Source of the DNA: DATARH01 sp036273175
Lineage (GTDB): Bacteria; Pseudomonadota; Alphaproteobacteria; ATCC43930; CGMCC-115725
Direction of reading: 5' to 3'
Assembly: GCA_036273175.1 (NCBI GenBank)
Contig: DASUIE010000175.1
Coordinates: 1-34,778, forward strand
DNA length: 34,778 nucleotides
Part shown: positions 17,396 to 25,086 of the stretch, one piece after another
Position numbering within the stretch: the first letter of the stretch is position 1
How the letters are laid out: each line of letters starts with the position of its first letter
Notes under the pieces: generated by a model
Databases searched by the model: none
What the model was told of the DNA's origin: nothing
What the model saw: the letters and a program-made list of their open reading frames with translations, nothing else
Position numbers and translations under genes: made by a program

Positions 17396-18466
17396 ATGTA
17401 CGAGCGCTTCTATGGGCTGTATCGCCCGCCCTTCGCGGTCACCCCCGACCCGAGCCTCCTTTACATGAGCCGGGCACATCGCGAGGCGCTGGCGACGATC
17501 ATTTACGGGATCGAGAGCCGCAAGGGCTTCATCGTCTGCACCGGCGAGGTCGGCACCGGCAAGACCACGGTGATCCGGGCCTTTTTCGACCAGGCGCGGG
17601 CCGAGGAATTCAAGATCATCTACCTGTTCACGCCGCAGGTCGGGCCGCTCGACATGGCCCGCTACATCTGCGGCGAGGTCGGGTTGCCCGCGCCGGACAC
17701 CGTCTTCGCCGCGGTGCCGGCGCTGCAATTGAAGCTGCTGGAGATTTTCGAGAGCGGCCGCACCGTCGTCCTGATGATCGACGAGGCCCAGCTGCTTCCG
17801 GCCGAAACGCTCGAATTTCTCCGGCTGCTCAGCAATTTCGAGACCGACACCGAAAAGCTGATGCAGATCGTGCTGGTCGGCCAGCCCGAGGTCGACGAGG
17901 TGCTGGCCCGCCGCGACATGCGCCAGGTCGCGCAGCGCGTCGCGCTGAGGGCCCGGCTCGGCGCTCTGAGCCCCGAGGAATCGGTCGACTACATCGCCTA
18001 TCGCCTCGTCGCCTGCGGGGCGCGCGAGCTGGGCCAGGTGATGTCGGCGACCGCGTGCTGGACGATCGCCGAGGCCGCGGGCGGCATCCCGCGGCGCATC
18101 AACATCCTCGCCGACAACGTGCTGATCGCCGGGTTCGGCGGCGACCAGCGACCCGTCGGCAACAACCTCGCCGCGGCGACGGTGCAGGAGTTTCTCGCCA
18201 ATTCCGGCGGCGCGAGCCCGCCGCGCCAGCGCCGCTTCGGTCTGCGGCGGCGCTTGCCCCGGCCCTTGGAGACGATGCCGGCGCCGCCTCCCGGGGACGG
18301 CCCGCTCTGGGCGCTCGCCGCCGAACCCGAACCGGAGCCCGCTCCCGAGCCCACAAACGTGGTGCGGCCGCATTTCCTCGGCCGACTTCCCGAGCCGCCA
18401 CGCCCGGCGCCGACCGCGCGCGAAGAGGGCTGGCGCTTCTTGGCGCGTGCCGGCGAGCGCCGTTAA
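17396..18466 (+). CDS. ExeA/GspA-type AAA ATPase, as found in XrtA (PEP-CTERM) EPS loci
   Basis: Cytoplasmic AAA+ ATPase of 356 residues. The opening YERFYGLYRPPFAVTPDP is the signature of the ExeA-like/putative secretion ATPase family. Walker A GEVGTGKTT is at residues 50-58, Walker B VVLMIDEAQ at about 124-132, followed by QIVLVGQPEVDE and sensor-2-like GGIPRRINILADN. About 85 C-terminal residues form a Pro/Arg/Glu-rich tail that is probably disordered. Relatives sit in EPS clusters linked to exosortase XrtA, where their exact role is not established. No exosortase or PEP-CTERM protein is encoded in this window. The gene starts 7 bases after the GT4 gene and ends the first plus-strand run. 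Confidence 0.85.
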   Translation: MYERFYGLYRPPFAVTPDPSLLYMSRAHREALATIIYGIESRKGFIVCTGEVGTGKTTVIRAFFDQARAEEFKIIYLFTPQVGPLDMARYICGEVGLPAPDTVFAAVPALQLKLLEIFESGRTVVLMIDEAQLLPAETLEFLRLLSNFETDTEKLMQIVLVGQPEVDEVLARRDMRQVAQRVALRARLGALSPEESVDYIAYRLVACGARELGQVMSATACWTIAEAAGGIPRRINILADNVLIAGFGGDQRPVGNNLAAATVQEFLANSGGASPPRQRRFGLRRRLPRPLETMPAPPPGDGPLWALAAEPEPEPAPEPTNVVRPHFLGRLPEPPRPAPTAREEGWRFLARAGERR

Positions 18467-18488
18467 CCGAAGGCAAACCGGGCCGGGA

Positions 18489-19082
18489 CTACTTTGTCTT
18501 CGTGCACAGCGCGGTCATCTTGCGGTCCGCGGCGGCCCGGGAGAGCATGTAATCCTCAACGAACACGGTCAGCGTCGAGCCGGTCTGCTTGTCCTTGACG
18601 GTGGCGCGGCCCGGCTTGTTGAAATCGCCGGACACCTCGTCGTCCTTGCCGACCATGCCGCCGGCGAGCCGGTCGAGCACGGCAAAGCCCTGCGGCGCCG
18701 AGACAAAGATGCGGTTGCCGCAGCCTTCGGCGCGCACCACCTGGCCGCTCGCCAGCCCGTTTACGAGCTGGCCGCGGCAGGCCACCGCGATTTTCGGCAT
18801 GACCTCCTCCCGCGTCAGCTTGCGCGCCTCGACATTGGCCGAAAAGTTGAACCCCTTGGTCCGGTCGAAAATCTGGGTATGGCCGATCCCGTCAACCTTG
18901 CCGACCAGCTCGTCCTTGTCGGCGACGCCGGTGCCGCCGATCCCGGTCAGTATCGAGAAGCCGTCGGCGCCGGTGACGAACAGCTTGTCGCCGCAGCCGG
19001 TCGCGCGAAAGACGGTGCCGTCGGCCCAGGCCGGCGCCGCGGCGAGGACCGCCAGCAGAAACATCCCCGAGCCGAGCCGCAT
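18489..19082 (-). CDS. Secreted protein with two copies of an unrecognised cysteine-paired domain
   Basis: Unknown function; 197 residues. A signal peptide ends at AWA-DG (residue 20). The mature protein is an internal duplication. Residues 23-103 and 114-194 share the pattern (F/V)RA-G-CG-(K/R)-(L/I)FV-GF-(I/V)L, then charged strands, then a C-terminal Cys. The equivalent cysteines lie at 30 and 102 in the first copy and at 121 and 193 in the second, both 72 residues apart, with an overall repeat period of 91 residues. This suggests one disulfide per domain. The gene is opposite in direction to its EPS neighbours, and its 5' end is 35 bases from the polymerase start. A periplasmic or surface role in EPS handling is inference from position only. 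Confidence 0.8.
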   Translation of the reverse strand: MRLGSGMFLLAVLAAAPAWADGTVFRATGCGDKLFVTGADGFSILTGIGGTGVADKDELVGKVDGIGHTQIFDRTKGFNFSANVEARKLTREEVMPKIAVACRGQLVNGLASGQVVRAEGCGNRIFVSAPQGFAVLDRLAGGMVGKDDEVSGDFNKPGRATVKDKQTGSTLTVFVEDYMLSRAAADRKMTALCTKTK

Positions 19083-19117
19083 CGCGCGCGCCCTCTTTCA
19101 GCCTGCGACGGCCCAGA

Positions 19118-20425
19118 ATGAATTTCCTCGCCGTCCGGGTCGAGCGCCTCGCGACCTTTATCTTTCTGCTGGTCTGCGCCGGGGTCTTCTGGCCGCCCGA
19201 TTCGTACCTGGTCAGCGACCACATGGCGCATCAGGGCGCCTCCAACCCGTACGATTTCGCCAATTTCGTCGCGCTCGCCGGGTTTCTCGCGGTCGGGTTC
19301 GCGGCGCGATGGCGCGAGAGCCTGCGCCTTTTCGTCTGCGCCTGGCCGGTGCTGGCGCTGGTGCTGATGGCGTTCATAAGCGCGTTCTGGTCCGACGATC
19401 CGTCGCTGGTGATTCGCCGCTCGGGGACGGTTGCGCTGACCTCGCTGTTCGGCGTCTATCTTGTCGGCCGCTGCGACTTCGCCGAGTTGGTGGCGCTGCT
19501 GGTCAAGGTCTATTGCGTCGGCATGGTCGCCTCTCTGGCGGTGATCGTGCTGGCGCCATCGGTCGCGATCGGCGGCAACGAGACCTATGCCTGGGCCTGG
19601 CGCGGCGCGTTTTCCGACAAGAACACGCTCGGCCTCGCCTGTGCCCTGGCGATGATGTTCTCGGCCTACGCCGTCTATCGCGGATACGGACCGCGCTGGA
19701 TCGCCTGGGTGACGATCGCGGCAGCGCTGGTCGCCTTCGAGCTCGCCGAATCGAAGACGCCGCTGGTGATGATGGTCGCCGCCGCCTATGCCGGGGTTTT
19801 CGCGGCGATGCTGCGGCGGCGCAGCGGGTTCGGCATGCTCGCCGGGTTCGTGCTCGGGGTTATCGGCCTGGCCGCGATCTTCGCCTTCGCGGTCGACTCG
19901 GCGGCGATATTGGAGGCGATCGGGCGCGACCCGACCTTCACCAACCGCGCCAAGATTTGGCACTACGCCTCGGCCTATATTTCGCGCCGGCCCTGGTTCG
20001 GCTACGGCTTCGGCGCGTTCTGGCGGGCCGATGGGGTCGAAGCCAACGAGGCCTGGGCGCTCATCGAGTTCAAGACGCCGCATGCCCACAACGCCTGGCT
20101 GGAGCTGGGGCTCGGTTTCGGGATTGTCGGGCTGGGTGTGGTGGCGCTCGGCTGGCTCGCCGCGTTCTACCGTGTCGCCCGGATGCTGACCGCGCCGGCG
20201 GCGCGGCATGTCACGTTCTGCCTGGCGCTCTTGACCGGGATCTTCCTCGAAAACATGACCGAGTACGAATTCTTCCGGCCCGGCGACATTCTGTGGGTGC
20301 TGTTCGTCGTCGCGACGGTCTATCTCGGCCGCGCCGCGATGGTTGCCCGCGCCGCGCGCCCGCCAGGGAGGGCGCCGGCCGCGAAGCCGCTCGCGGAGCT
20401 ACGCCCGCGCGCCCTGTCGCCGTAA
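19118..20425 (+). CDS. O-antigen ligase/polymerase family membrane protein (probable EPS polymerase, Wzy-like)
   Basis: Polytopic inner-membrane protein of 435 residues with about ten to twelve hydrophobic helices. The Wzy_C/WaaL-type periplasmic loop is recognisable: GRDPTFTNRAKIW, then RPWFGYGFGAFW and, after a short gap, TPHAHNAWLELGLGFGIVG. The His in HAHN is conserved in the family. An earlier GAFSDKNTLGLACALA is also typical. In this locus it is the only polymerase candidate, so it probably joins repeat units after flipping rather than ligating O antigen to lipid A; that is inference. Its 3' end overlaps the convergent GH10 gene by 27 bases. Confidence 0.88.
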   Translation: MNFLAVRVERLATFIFLLVCAGVFWPPDSYLVSDHMAHQGASNPYDFANFVALAGFLAVGFAARWRESLRLFVCAWPVLALVLMAFISAFWSDDPSLVIRRSGTVALTSLFGVYLVGRCDFAELVALLVKVYCVGMVASLAVIVLAPSVAIGGNETYAWAWRGAFSDKNTLGLACALAMMFSAYAVYRGYGPRWIAWVTIAAALVAFELAESKTPLVMMVAAAYAGVFAAMLRRRSGFGMLAGFVLGVIGLAAIFAFAVDSAAILEAIGRDPTFTNRAKIWHYASAYISRRPWFGYGFGAFWRADGVEANEAWALIEFKTPHAHNAWLELGLGFGIVGLGVVALGWLAAFYRVARMLTAPAARHVTFCLALLTGIFLENMTEYEFFRPGDILWVLFVVATVYLGRAAMVARAARPPGRAPAAKPLAELRPRALSP

Positions 20426-21508
20426 CGGTGCAGCGCCCAGCGCCGCGGCGATCGCCGCATAGGCGGGCTTGGGCTTGCCCTCCTTGTCGAACGGGAGGGG
20501 CCGCGGCTCCAACCCGTCGGCGCGCTGGGCCTCGGGGGTTTTGCCCGAGCTGATCCAGCTGTTGATGTCGCTGAGACCCCAGTTGACCACCGTCGTCACC
20601 GCTGGGGAGGCGAGCGCGGCGTCGAGATAGCGGCGATAGGTATCGGCGACCGCCCGGTCGCGCGCCGGGATCGCCGCCGGTGCGCCCTTGTCGACGACAT
20701 CGAGCTCGGTAAGCATGATTTCGAGCCCGCGCCCGGCGAGCTCGGCGAGAAAGGCGCCGAACGCCTTCGGGTCGAATTTGTCGATCGTCGCGGTCGCGAT
20801 ATGGCTCTGGATGCCCACCGCGTCGATCGGCGTGCCGCGCTTCTTGAACCCGTCGATCAGGCCGAGCAGGGCGGCGCGCTTGTCCCGGTCGTTTTCGGTT
20901 TCGAGCTCGACCCCGAACTCGTTGAGCACCAGCCGCGTCTTGGGGTCGGCGGCGCGGGCCGCGCGAAAGGCGATGTCGAGATAGTCCGGGCCGATCTTTT
21001 CGGCAAAGACGCTGCGGCGCAGATGGTCGGCGCGGCCGTCTCCGAGCTTGAGCGGCTCGTTGACGACATCCCAGGAATGGAAGCGCCCCGCGAAATGCCG
21101 GCAGGTGCCGGTCACGTGCTCCTCGACCGCGCGGATTGCGGCGGCCCGGTCCGGCAGCTCGGCGAACCAGACCGGCGCCGCCTCGCCCCATAACAGGGCG
21201 TGGCCGCGATACTGCATTCGATGCGCCCGCGCCCAGCCATAGGCGGCTTCGAGCCCTGTGTAATCGACCGTCGTCCGGGTCGGCGCGAGGTGCTTCCAAT
21301 GCGCGCAGGAGCACACGATCAGCCCGGCCTCGCGGGTCACGAGCCCGGTATACATCCGGTCCTTGTCGAGCATCTCGGAGCGGACATAGGTACCGTAGAC
21401 GAGGCCGCGCGACGCGGCGATGTCGCGCAAGGGCGGCGCGGCCAGGGCCGGCTTCGGCAGCAGCGGCAGCGCGGCTCCGGCGAGAAGCAGGTCGCGGCGG
21501 GCGATCAT
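20399..21508 (-). CDS. Exported GH10 family glycoside hydrolase (endo-xylanase-like, divergent)
   Basis: Secreted retaining beta-glycosidase of 369 residues, last gene of the minus-strand EPS arm. The N-terminus has two arginines followed by a hydrophobic stretch (ARRDLLLAGAALPLL...ALAAP), like a Tat signal. The GH10 acid/base Glu is in WDVVNEPL (Glu151), the nucleophile Glu in MLTELDVVD (Glu268), and NWGLSDINSWIS fits the usual WG-TD--SW region. Two normally strict xylan-site elements differ: the ENxMKW motif reads SCAHWKH, and the Trp-His after RGH reads LLWGEA. The substrate is therefore probably not plain xylan. The start ATG at 21508 overlaps the ATP-grasp stop (ATGA); the frame stays open far upstream only by GC bias. 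Confidence 0.9.
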   Translation of the reverse strand: MIARRDLLLAGAALPLLPKPALAAPPLRDIAASRGLVYGTYVRSEMLDKDRMYTGLVTREAGLIVCSCAHWKHLAPTRTTVDYTGLEAAYGWARAHRMQYRGHALLWGEAAPVWFAELPDRAAAIRAVEEHVTGTCRHFAGRFHSWDVVNEPLKLGDGRADHLRRSVFAEKIGPDYLDIAFRAARAADPKTRLVLNEFGVELETENDRDKRAALLGLIDGFKKRGTPIDAVGIQSHIATATIDKFDPKAFGAFLAELAGRGLEIMLTELDVVDKGAPAAIPARDRAVADTYRRYLDAALASPAVTTVVNWGLSDINSWISSGKTPEAQRADGLEPRPLPFDKEGKPKPAYAAIAAALGAAPLRRQGARA

Positions 21509-22602
21509 GCCGGCACCGGCTCGCGCCAGGCATAGGCCGTCATCTGCTCGACATCGACGGCGACATCCTTGTCGTCGAACAGCCCCGCGCGAAACAGCAG
21601 ATAGGGGATCGGGTCGAGCAGGTGATAGCGGGCGAGCGCCCGGTCGGCCGGCTTGGCGCTGCGGTAATGCTTGAGCGTGCGCTTCAGCGACAATTCCATC
21701 GGGTCGCTGACCATCGTCTCCGGTTCCGGCGCCAGGCCGAGCGCCGGGCGCATGAAGTTGAGCCCGAAGAAGTCGGCCATGTAGATCGTGTACCAAAAGC
21801 GCGGATTGCACTCGACGATGTAGCTGTCGCCGGACGCCGCCTCGATAACCGCGTCGAAATTGGCCGGACCGTCGAGCCCGGCGGCGGCGGCGAGGCGCGC
21901 CGCGTTGGCCAGCAAATCCGGATGCGAGAAGAGCTGAAACCGGCGCTCGTCGCGGCGCTGGCCGGCATGGGCGATGATGCGGCCGTCGCGGCACACCGTC
22001 GACAGGCACACCGACTCGCCGACGATGTGCCGCTGGACCAGGATCGGCCGATAGTCGACCTGGTCGAGGAGCTTCCATTCGCTCTCGTCGCGGATGTGGA
22101 AGACCCCGACGCTGCCCGAGCGGTTGGTCGGCTTGACCGTGATCGGCAGGCCGAACTCGCCGGCGGCGACCGCCTCGCGCAACGCACCGAGCGCATCGAA
22201 GCACCAGGCCTGCGGCACGCGCACGCCGTTCGCGCGGCAGTATCGGGTGAAGTTGCCCTTGTGGTTCAACAGGTCGAATGTCGCCAGGTTGGGCAGCAGC
22301 GAGGTCGGGATCGGCAGGCGGTCCCGCAGCGCGATCAGGAGCCGGGTGGAGACGTCGTCGGCCGGAAAGATCACGTCGATCTTGTGCCGCCGCACCGCGC
22401 GTTCGATCTCGGCGAGAATGCGCGCCTCGTGCCCGGGCGCGCCCGGGCAGCCGAGATCGCGATACGAGGCGCAATGCCGCGAGGTACGCAGGGCGCGCGA
22501 TGCGCCGCTGCCGAGCACGTGGACCCGCACCCCGGCGGCCGTGGCGGTGCGCATCACGTGATAGGGCAGCATGAACGCGAAGGCGAGCATCAGCCCGTTC
22601 AC
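21505..22602 (-). CDS. ATP-grasp ligase family protein
   Basis: 365 residues with the ATP-grasp fold, whose members form amide or thioester bonds through an acyl-phosphate. The N-terminal domain ends with DVIFPADDVSTRLL (about residues 76-89). The ATP-binding part has LNHKGNFTRYCRANGVRVP, Lys157 in ITVKPTNRSGS, and the hinge ILVQRHIVGESVCL. The metal-binding YIVECNPRFW provides Glu264, Asn266 and Arg268. Catalytic positions are intact. It starts at a GTG (22602) preceded by GGGAGG, in a duplicated ribosome-site arrangement, and its stop overlaps the GH10 start. The likely role is attaching an amino acid or other carboxylate in EPS modification; the substrate is unknown. Confidence 0.85.
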   Translation of the reverse strand: MNGLMLAFAFMLPYHVMRTATAAGVRVHVLGSGASRALRTSRHCASYRDLGCPGAPGHEARILAEIERAVRRHKIDVIFPADDVSTRLLIALRDRLPIPTSLLPNLATFDLLNHKGNFTRYCRANGVRVPQAWCFDALGALREAVAAGEFGLPITVKPTNRSGSVGVFHIRDESEWKLLDQVDYRPILVQRHIVGESVCLSTVCRDGRIIAHAGQRRDERRFQLFSHPDLLANAARLAAAAGLDGPANFDAVIEAASGDSYIVECNPRFWYTIYMADFFGLNFMRPALGLAPEPETMVSDPMELSLKRTLKHYRSAKPADRALARYHLLDPIPYLLFRAGLFDDKDVAVDVEQMTAYAWREPVPA

Positions 22603-22641
22603 CGGTCAAACCTCCCTGGCACCGGTCGAACCTCCCGGTCA
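22599..22641 (-). promoter_or_regulatory. Duplicated ribosome-binding site with a 7-codon mini-ORF ahead of the ATP-grasp gene
   Basis: A 20-bp tandem near-duplication (22601-22620 and 22621-22640, three mismatches) gives two copies of GGGAGG-N8-GTG on the minus strand. The downstream GTG (22602) starts the ATP-grasp protein. The upstream GTG (22622) opens a seven-codon frame (reading MPGRFDR if initiated) whose TGA overlaps the ATP-grasp GTG as GTGA. It directly follows the stop codon of the FAD oxidoreductase gene. This could couple or tune translation of the ligase. The sequence arrangement is certain; its use is inferred. Confidence 0.55.
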
Positions 22642-23868
22642 GCGGGCCGCGAGGGCCGGGCGCACCGCGGCGGGCCGGCGGGCAGCCGACCGGGCGAGGT
22701 CGGCGACCACCCGAGAGGCGGTGAATTCGGCGCCGTAGACGAAGCGGAACATCGGGCCGAAGCTGTTGGCCGAGGCCGGGCCGACAAAATAGAGACCGGG
22801 AACCGAGCTCTCGAACCGGCTCGACAGAATGGGCGTGTGCGCGGCCTGAGCGATGGCGACGCGCAGGCGGTCGTCGAGAAAGGCGACCTTGCGCAAATCG
22901 ACCTTGTAGCCGGTGCAGGCGATCGCGTGATCGGCCGAGATTTCCCGGGTCGCGCCGTCCGCCGAGGCGAGTTGCAGATGGATGCGGTTGTCGCGGATTT
23001 CGGCGTGGTGCGGCGCCCAGCCGTTGAGGATCGGGAACCTGCCGAGCACGCGCTCGCGCATCGGCCAGCCGCCGGCGGGGCCGTGCGAGGTTGCGACGAT
23101 GCCGAGCCGCTTCGCCTCCGGCAGGTGGCGGAAGAGCAGCGGCGCCTGGCAATAAAAGACGCTGCGCCAGCCCGGCCCGATCCCGGTGCCGGGGTTGCCG
23201 ATGCGGTCCCACATCGTGCGGGTCGCCGGGTCGGTCAGCGTATGGAACTGCAACTCGGGCCGGCGCGCGACCATCGTCACCGCGGCCCCGTTTTCGTGCA
23301 GCAGTGCCGCCACGTCGGTCGCCGACGAGCCGCTGCCGATCACCGCGACTTCGCGTCCGCGATAGGCATCCATCGCCCCGTGGTGCGAGCTGTGGGTCAG
23401 GTATTCCGGGGGCAGGTGCGACAGATGAGCGGGCAGGAACGGGAAGTCGCTGATCCCGACCCCGATCACGACCTTGTCGGCGCTGACGATCTCGCCGTCG
23501 TCGAGCGTCACCGAAAACCGGTCGCCGGACCGGCCGAGCCCGGTGACCCGGCGCGGGTCGGTGTCGGGCACGAAGCGCCGCTGGAACGCCTCGCCATAGG
23601 CGATGAAGTTTTCGGCTGAAACCGGCACGCCCTCGTCGGCATAAGGGATGTCCTGGCCGCGGCAATACTCGGCCAGGGTCAGCCCCCGGTCGGGGCCGGA
23701 CAGGTTCGAGGCGAACCCGTCGGATTTGAGCAGCATCCCGCGCGGCATCTTGGTCGCCCAGTTTTCCATCGGCGTCCCGAAAATGCGGTAGTCGATGCCG
23801 CGCCGGCGCAGATGCGCCGCGATCGATAGCCCATAGGGGCCGGCGCCGACGATGACGATGTCGCTCAT
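22639..23868 (-). CDS. FAD/NAD(P)-dependent oxidoreductase, flavin monooxygenase-like
   Basis: 409-residue two-dinucleotide-fold flavoprotein. The FAD site is DIVIVGAGPYGLS at the N-terminus; the NAD(P) site is AVIGSGSSATDVAALL near residues 165-180; a final FAD strand is GLYFVGPAS near residue 370, after ACTGYK. The layout resembles Baeyer-Villiger or lysine/ornithine N-hydroxylase-type monooxygenases rather than thioredoxin reductases, since no CxxC is present. The ATG at 23868 gives the proper N-terminus. It lies between a GT4 gene (5 bases) and the ATP-grasp gene (36 bases). Oxidation of an amino-acid or sugar substituent of the EPS is a possible role. Confidence 0.85.
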   Translation of the reverse strand: MSDIVIVGAGPYGLSIAAHLRRRGIDYRIFGTPMENWATKMPRGMLLKSDGFASNLSGPDRGLTLAEYCRGQDIPYADEGVPVSAENFIAYGEAFQRRFVPDTDPRRVTGLGRSGDRFSVTLDDGEIVSADKVVIGVGISDFPFLPAHLSHLPPEYLTHSSHHGAMDAYRGREVAVIGSGSSATDVAALLHENGAAVTMVARRPELQFHTLTDPATRTMWDRIGNPGTGIGPGWRSVFYCQAPLLFRHLPEAKRLGIVATSHGPAGGWPMRERVLGRFPILNGWAPHHAEIRDNRIHLQLASADGATREISADHAIACTGYKVDLRKVAFLDDRLRVAIAQAAHTPILSSRFESSVPGLYFVGPASANSFGPMFRFVYGAEFTASRVVADLARSAARRPAAVRPALAAR

Positions 23869-23873
23869 GCCAC

Positions 23874-25079
23874 TCACACTCCTGCTGTCAGCAACGGTTG
23901 CGGTTCGCGCCGGCGCGCGACGGTGGCGCACACCGCCTCGTCGAAACGCCGGACCATGGTCTCGATGCGGAAATCCTCGCGCGCTTCGAGCGCGCCCCGC
24001 GAGAGGCGGGCCTGCCATTCGGGGTCGTCGGCGAAGCGCGCCAACGTCGCCGCGAATTGGTCGATCTCGCCGGGCACGATCAGCCCATTCCTCTCGTGCG
24101 TAAGGTATTCGATCTCGGCGCCGTGGGCCTCGTTGTCGCGGGTGATGACGGCGCGGCCATGGGCAAAGGCGTGGTTGATCAAAAGGCCGAGCGCCCCGGC
24201 GATCGCCACCGCCGCCGACACCTTGAGGCAGCGCGCGACCCGCTCGTCGGGCGGCAGGGTGCCGAGGAAATGGATACCCGGGATGTCGGCTGCCATCGCC
24301 CGCAGCTCGGCCTCGAGCGGGCCGCCGCCGACGATCAGCGCCTCGATCGGCTTGGCGCGGCCGGCATTGGCGAGGCGCACAGCCTCGATCAGCAGGTCCA
24401 CGCGCTTGAACTGCACCAGCCGGCCGATATAGGTGAACACGGTCGAATCCGGGCGCAGGCCCAGCGAGCGCCGAATTTCCGCGGGATCCTCGGCGGCGAC
24501 CCGGTCGGCGAGCGCGATCTGCTCGCTGACATCGATCGTGTTGTGCATGACAAAGGCGCGGTCGCGCGGATACCCGATCGCGGCGAGCATCTCGACCCCG
24601 GTTTGGGTATAGGCGAGGTAGCCGTCGGCGCGGCGGGTCAGCCAGTCCTTCAGCGCGTTGACGCCGTCGAACAGGCGCCGCCGCGGCGCGTCGCTGTCGC
24701 GGAAGCCGCGCTGCGGGTGATAGCCGAAACCCCAATACAGCACCGACAGGCCGCGAATCGGCCCGAGCAGGGCGAGCGCTGTGTTGGCGACGAACTTTGC
24801 CTCGGCGCTGAGCACGACGGCGTCGTAGCCGCCCCCCAAAATCTCCTTCAGCACCGGCTGGTACACGGCGGTGCCGGGGCCGACGCGGAACTCGCGGTTC
24901 TCGACCCAGCAGTTGGGAAACTTGAACGGCCCCTGCGCCGCCGGCACGCCGATCCATGACGGGGCGTCGCCGTGAAACACGGTGTATTCGGCGAGCCCCT
25001 CATGCGCCAGCCGCTCATAGAAGCCGACGCGGTAATGCGGCATATAGCCGTGATGGAGGATGGCGACTTTCGGTGGCAT
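23874..25079 (-). CDS. Glycosyltransferase family 4, atypical
   Basis: GT-B type glycosyltransferase, 401 residues. The N-terminal KVAILHHGYMPHYRVGFYERL is typical of a GT4 subgroup in EPS loci. The donor domain has VFTYIGRLVQFKRVDLLIEA (with the Arg and Lys contacting the donor diphosphate) and ALIVGGGPLEAELR. The region where GT4 enzymes carry the E-x7-E motif reads GALGLLINHAFAHGRAVIT, so both glutamates appear replaced (Gly and His). The family has members with an NHAFA-like sequence, so it may still be active. It lies 7 bases after the flippase gene. Confidence 0.88.
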   Translation of the reverse strand: MPPKVAILHHGYMPHYRVGFYERLAHEGLAEYTVFHGDAPSWIGVPAAQGPFKFPNCWVENREFRVGPGTAVYQPVLKEILGGGYDAVVLSAEAKFVANTALALLGPIRGLSVLYWGFGYHPQRGFRDSDAPRRRLFDGVNALKDWLTRRADGYLAYTQTGVEMLAAIGYPRDRAFVMHNTIDVSEQIALADRVAAEDPAEIRRSLGLRPDSTVFTYIGRLVQFKRVDLLIEAVRLANAGRAKPIEALIVGGGPLEAELRAMAADIPGIHFLGTLPPDERVARCLKVSAAVAIAGALGLLINHAFAHGRAVITRDNEAHGAEIEYLTHERNGLIVPGEIDQFAATLARFADDPEWQARLSRGALEAREDFRIETMVRRFDEAVCATVARRREPQPLLTAGV

Positions 25080-25086
25080 GGGGGTC

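Noticed and set aside
18589..20553. Plus-strand open frame of 654 codons
   Set aside because: Wrong frame of the polymerase gene plus antisense of the duplicated-domain protein; Arg-rich and motif-free.
20399..23665. Apparent 1088-residue protein including the GH10 domain
   Set aside because: Only the last 369 codons match GH10 and begin with a signal peptide. The upstream part is another frame of the ATP-grasp and FAD oxidoreductase genes.
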